The notes below the pieces were generated by a model. The model was not told the origin of the DNA, did no database searches, and saw nothing but the letters and a program-made list of their open reading frames with translations. A stretch of 64,000 nucleotides of DNA from Bacillota bacterium (GTDB lineage: Bacteria > Bacillota > Clostridia > TANB77 > CAG-465), in contig JAEWRE010000016.1 in NCBI GenBank assembly GCA_023460235.1, forward strand, positions 69,857-133,856, written 5' to 3'. The translations under genes and the position numbers were made by a program. Shown here piece by piece: positions 61,541 to 64,000 of the stretch (position 1 is the stretch's first letter; each line of letters starts with the position of its first letter).

Positions 61541-62029
61541 ATGAAAAAACAAAATCAAAATTCAAGAAAATATAATGGAGGTATTTCAAATAAGACATTT
61601 TTAATTATAGTAGTAGTAGTTATAGTAGTTGCTATATTATGTGCAATAGTATTACCAAAAGCATTATCAAAAAATAATAATAATGAACAAGGAGAGAAAC
61701 AAAATTATCAAGTACAAGATGATGGTTCAAAAGTAAACACAAGTAAAGATGTTGAGAAAACACAAGAAGTAGGACAAGTTGTTATTGAAAAAAGTAAAAT
61801 TGTATTTCAAAATGGTATAACAAAATTAACTTCAAAAGTAACAAACAATGGACCTGATCAAGACAATTTAATCTTTGTGGTAAAATTTATAGGGAATGAT
61901 GGAAGTGTAATTGCAGAATCAAGAGGATTAGTAGGACAGATAAGTAACGGACAAGTTAGATACATAGATTCAAATATAATAGCTGATACATCAAATGCAA
62001 AAACTATAACTTATGAAGTATTAAAATAA
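61541..62029 (+). CDS. Membrane-anchored small protein with FxLYD-like extracellular domain
   Basis: 162 residues: a basic N-terminus, one membrane helix (about 19-40: F-L-I-I-V-V-V-V-I-V-V-A-I-L), a polar Asn/Gln linker, then an 85-residue beta-rich domain (V-V-I-E-K-S-K-I-V-F-Q-N-G-I-T onward, V-T-N-N-G, F-V-V-K-F-I-G-N-D-G-S-V-I-A-E). The last part resembles FxLYD-type domains found on Firmicute surface lipoproteins; the function is unknown. The large pilin-like gene follows after 46 bases, so the two probably act together. Confidence 0.8.
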   Translation: MKKQNQNSRKYNGGISNKTFLIIVVVVIVVAILCAIVLPKALSKNNNNEQGEKQNYQVQDDGSKVNTSKDVEKTQEVGQVVIEKSKIVFQNGITKLTSKVTNNGPDQDNLIFVVKFIGNDGSVIAESRGLVGQISNGQVRYIDSNIIADTSNAKTITYEVLK

Positions 62030-62075
62030 AATTATTAAATTTTAGTATAGATATTAACAAAATAGGAGTGATTGT

Positions 62076-64000
62076 ATGGCTAATAGAAAGAACCATGGTA
62101 TATCACTAATAGTACTAGTAATAACAATAATAGTAATAGTAATACTAGCTGGAGCTGTTATATTGAGTATTTCAGATAATAATCCGATAGATAATGCAAA
62201 AAAGGCAAAGTTGCTAAATGATGTTGGAACATTTAAAAGTGAACTTTCATTGTATCATCTTAATAATACTTCTAAAACTATCGCAAACTATAATCCTGAT
62301 GGCTTAGATGCAAATAAAGATACTGTAACTCAAAATGGCATTACGGATAGTAGTAAAAAAGGTATTGCTGATATAATAACATCTATGAAAAATACTGATT
62401 ATATAAATAAACTTGAAATAATCGCAGGAAAATTAGTATATGTTGGTAGTAGCGAGAAAGAATCAAATTGGTTGATTGGAATAATAGAGTCAAACAATTT
62501 TAAAATAGATATAACGGCTATACCTGATATGAATTCTATTTCTGGAAAAATAAAATTATCAGGATTACTAGTAGATGAAAATAAATTAGAGTACTATAAA
62601 GTATATATTTCAAAAATAAAAGGATCTTATGTAAATGATCCTGAATTAAAAATAACAGAAAAAAACAAAGAAGTAACTTATAAAATAGATAATTTGGAAC
62701 CAAAACAAGAGTACTATATAAAAGTAGAAGTTAAAATGGAAAATGAAACAAGTGTAAGAGTATATGAGACAGAAAAAATAATAACAAGCCCTGATACAAT
62801 AATTCCAAAAGATGCTACCATAGTAGTACCAAAATATATTAATAAAAGAGAAATAACAGGGATAACAATAACATTATCAGATAATGATGGTGGAAGTGGT
62901 ATAGATAAAACTAGAAGTAAATATATTGTTGATCAAATACCAACAAAATATGAATTGGATTCAGAAATATGGGAAGTTGGAGCTAAAATTTTTGATCAAG
63001 ATTCTTTTATACATAACACTTCAAGTGTAACACTTAGTGTTCCATCAGATGGAGAATATTATGTACATGTATTAACTGTAGATAATGCTGGGAATAAAAT
63101 ATCAACTATATCAAGTAAGATTGTAGTAGATACAGTAGTACCAAATGAAGCAGATATAACAATACCAAGTAAGTCTACAAATAACAGTGTACAAGCTACA
63201 GTGAAGTTAAGTGACAATATAAATGGAAGTGGAATAAATTTAAATGAAAGTAAATATATTTATTCATCAGCTTCATCTCCATATGGAGATACAGAAGAAA
63301 TATGGAATACAGCAGTAAAATTTACAAGTGAAACACAAACGATAACAGTAACAGCAAGTACAAATGATGTATATTATTTACACGTCTTATTAGTGGATAG
63401 AGCCGGAAATAGAAGAGAAGTTTTATCAAGCGGAGTAGTAACAAATACAAATACTCCAGAAGCTCCAGATATAACAGGTACAGTAACTAGTAATACATGG
63501 ACAAATACTAATGTTACATTAACAGTAAAAACAGTGACTTCACCTGGTGTAGTAAGATATGAATATACAATAAATGGTGGTTCATGGCAAGAATATAATA
63601 ATGCAAGTAAGATATTAGTGACAGAAAATGGAACAACAATAATAAGAGCAAGAGCTGTAAATAATGTAGGAACAGTAGGTGCCGAAAGTACCGGATATAT
63701 AGTAAATATAGATAGAAATTATCCTACTGTTGCATTTGGAACAAATGGAGGGAATGACCTACAAATTGCAGGTACAACAGTCTTAGTTTCAGATACTGGT
63801 GGAAGTAATATAGATGCAAGTACATTAAAATATGTGTGGAGTACAAGTACTACAGAACCAAGTAATGGATGGACAACATTTACAAATGGAGCAACAATAA
63901 CAAAAGGAAGTATAACAGGAACATACTACTTATGGATAAAAGGTAGTGACAATGCAGGAAACACAGTAACAACAAAGAGTAATGGATTTGGAATAGATAA
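62076..64000 (+). CDS. Large pilin-like surface protein with Ig-like repeats (partial, 3' end outside window)
   Basis: ATG 62076 follows AGGAGTG. The frame is open for 641 codons to the window end. The N-terminus, N-H-G-I-S-L-I-V-L-V-I-T-I-I-V-I, has the class III-like G|I-S-L-I-V site and hydrophobic helix of the protein at 27909, followed by the same kind of region (N-N-P-I-D-N-A-K-K-A-K, F-K-S-E-L-S-L-Y, I-T-S-M-K-N). A fibronectin-like segment follows (about 150-240). Then two related modules of about 100 residues appear (about 253-355 and 356-458), each with S-G-I-(D/N), K-Y-I, E-I-W, Y-Y-(V/L)-H-V-L and (D/R)-(N/A)-(A/G)-G-N, and further Ig-like units. Probably a surface stalk or adhesin. 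Confidence 0.85.
   Translation, partial: MANRKNHGISLIVLVITIIVIVILAGAVILSISDNNPIDNAKKAKLLNDVGTFKSELSLYHLNNTSKTIANYNPDGLDANKDTVTQNGITDSSKKGIADIITSMKNTDYINKLEIIAGKLVYVGSSEKESNWLIGIIESNNFKIDITAIPDMNSISGKIKLSGLLVDENKLEYYKVYISKIKGSYVNDPELKITEKNKEVTYKIDNLEPKQEYYIKVEVKMENETSVRVYETEKIITSPDTIIPKDATIVVPKYINKREITGITITLSDNDGGSGIDKTRSKYIVDQIPTKYELDSEIWEVGAKIFDQDSFIHNTSSVTLSVPSDGEYYVHVLTVDNAGNKISTISSKIVVDTVVPNEADITIPSKSTNNSVQATVKLSDNINGSGINLNESKYIYSSASSPYGDTEEIWNTAVKFTSETQTITVTASTNDVYYLHVLLVDRAGNRREVLSSGVVTNTNTPEAPDITGTVTSNTWTNTNVTLTVKTVTSPGVVRYEYTINGGSWQEYNNASKILVTENGTTIIRARAVNNVGTVGAESTGYIVNIDRNYPTVAFGTNGGNDLQIAGTTVLVSDTGGSNIDASTLKYVWSTSTTEPSNGWTTFTNGATITKGSITGTYYLWIKGSDNAGNTVTTKSNGFGID

Noticed and set aside
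1..64000. CRISPR arrays, tRNA/rRNA genes, insertion sequences, prophage genes
   Set aside because: Looked for repeats with regular spacing, cloverleaf ends (CCA), transposase or integrase motifs and saw none; small RNAs without clear motifs cannot be excluded.

Overview
The window is AT-rich DNA (well under 35% G+C by eye) with tight Shine-Dalgarno-led operons, TTGACA/TATAAT-type promoters and many intrinsic terminators. It reads as a chromosomal segment of an endospore-forming Clostridia-type Firmicute. The sporulation genes spoIIR, dpaA and a ylbJ-like gene, gatCAB for indirect Asn/Gln-tRNA charging, and a Spo0A-C-type regulator support this. The pilin-like GISLIV proteins suggest an uncultured gut Clostridia lineage, which is inference. 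I saw no rRNA, tRNA, CRISPR array, insertion sequence or prophage.

Layout. Positions 1-13,006 hold housekeeping and stress genes: a partial BI-1 family protein, murD, an OmpR-type two-component system with a membrane protein and a VanY-like carboxypeptidase, an SDR protein, a TVP38-type membrane protein, msrAB, a double-HTH regulator, an alpha/beta hydrolase, ASCH and HAD genes, a four-helix protein and spoIIR. Positions 13,191-19,401 hold two unknown genes and the operon gatC-gatA-proS-gatB. Positions 19,480-23,294 are a regulatory island: an unknown gene, an XRE repressor whose own start lies in a dyad, a response regulator with a Spo0A-like DNA-binding domain, a 13-codon gene flanked by perfect hairpins and a terminator, and an AgrC-like kinase. 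Positions 23,604-30,545 carry a cardiolipin synthase-like gene, a patatin, a GNAT, dpaA, a pilin-like glycine-rich surface protein and folD.

Positions 30,755-53,863 form a large surface-polysaccharide locus. It has polyprenyl-phosphate glycosyltransferase genes, a phosphohexomutase, the complete dTDP-L-rhamnose set (rfbD-A-C-B), a Wzm/Wzt-type ABC exporter whose ATPase has a C-terminal carbohydrate-binding-type domain, several glycosyltransferases, and a 567-residue methyltransferase/kinase-like/coiled-coil protein that resembles WbdD-type chain terminators. It also has GT-C-like membrane proteins and an Und-P-sugar module (GT2, DUF2304, SMR-like). The likely scheme is rhamnose-containing chain synthesis in the cytoplasm, capping, ABC export, then side-group addition outside. 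Positions 54,033-58,186 add another GT2, galE, a GT4 and an SDR gene. A minus-strand gene broken by a frameshift in an A7 tract follows, then a small unknown gene and the ylbJ-like gene.

The right end (60,395-64,000) has an rRNA methyltransferase-like gene and an operon of a membrane-anchored small protein plus a second large pilin-like protein with Ig-like repeats that runs off the window. The two observations I rate highest are the Spo0A-C regulator/micro-ORF/AgrC-like kinase island (20,587-23,294) and the WbdD-like fusion in a Gram-positive ABC-exported glycan locus (44,065-45,768).
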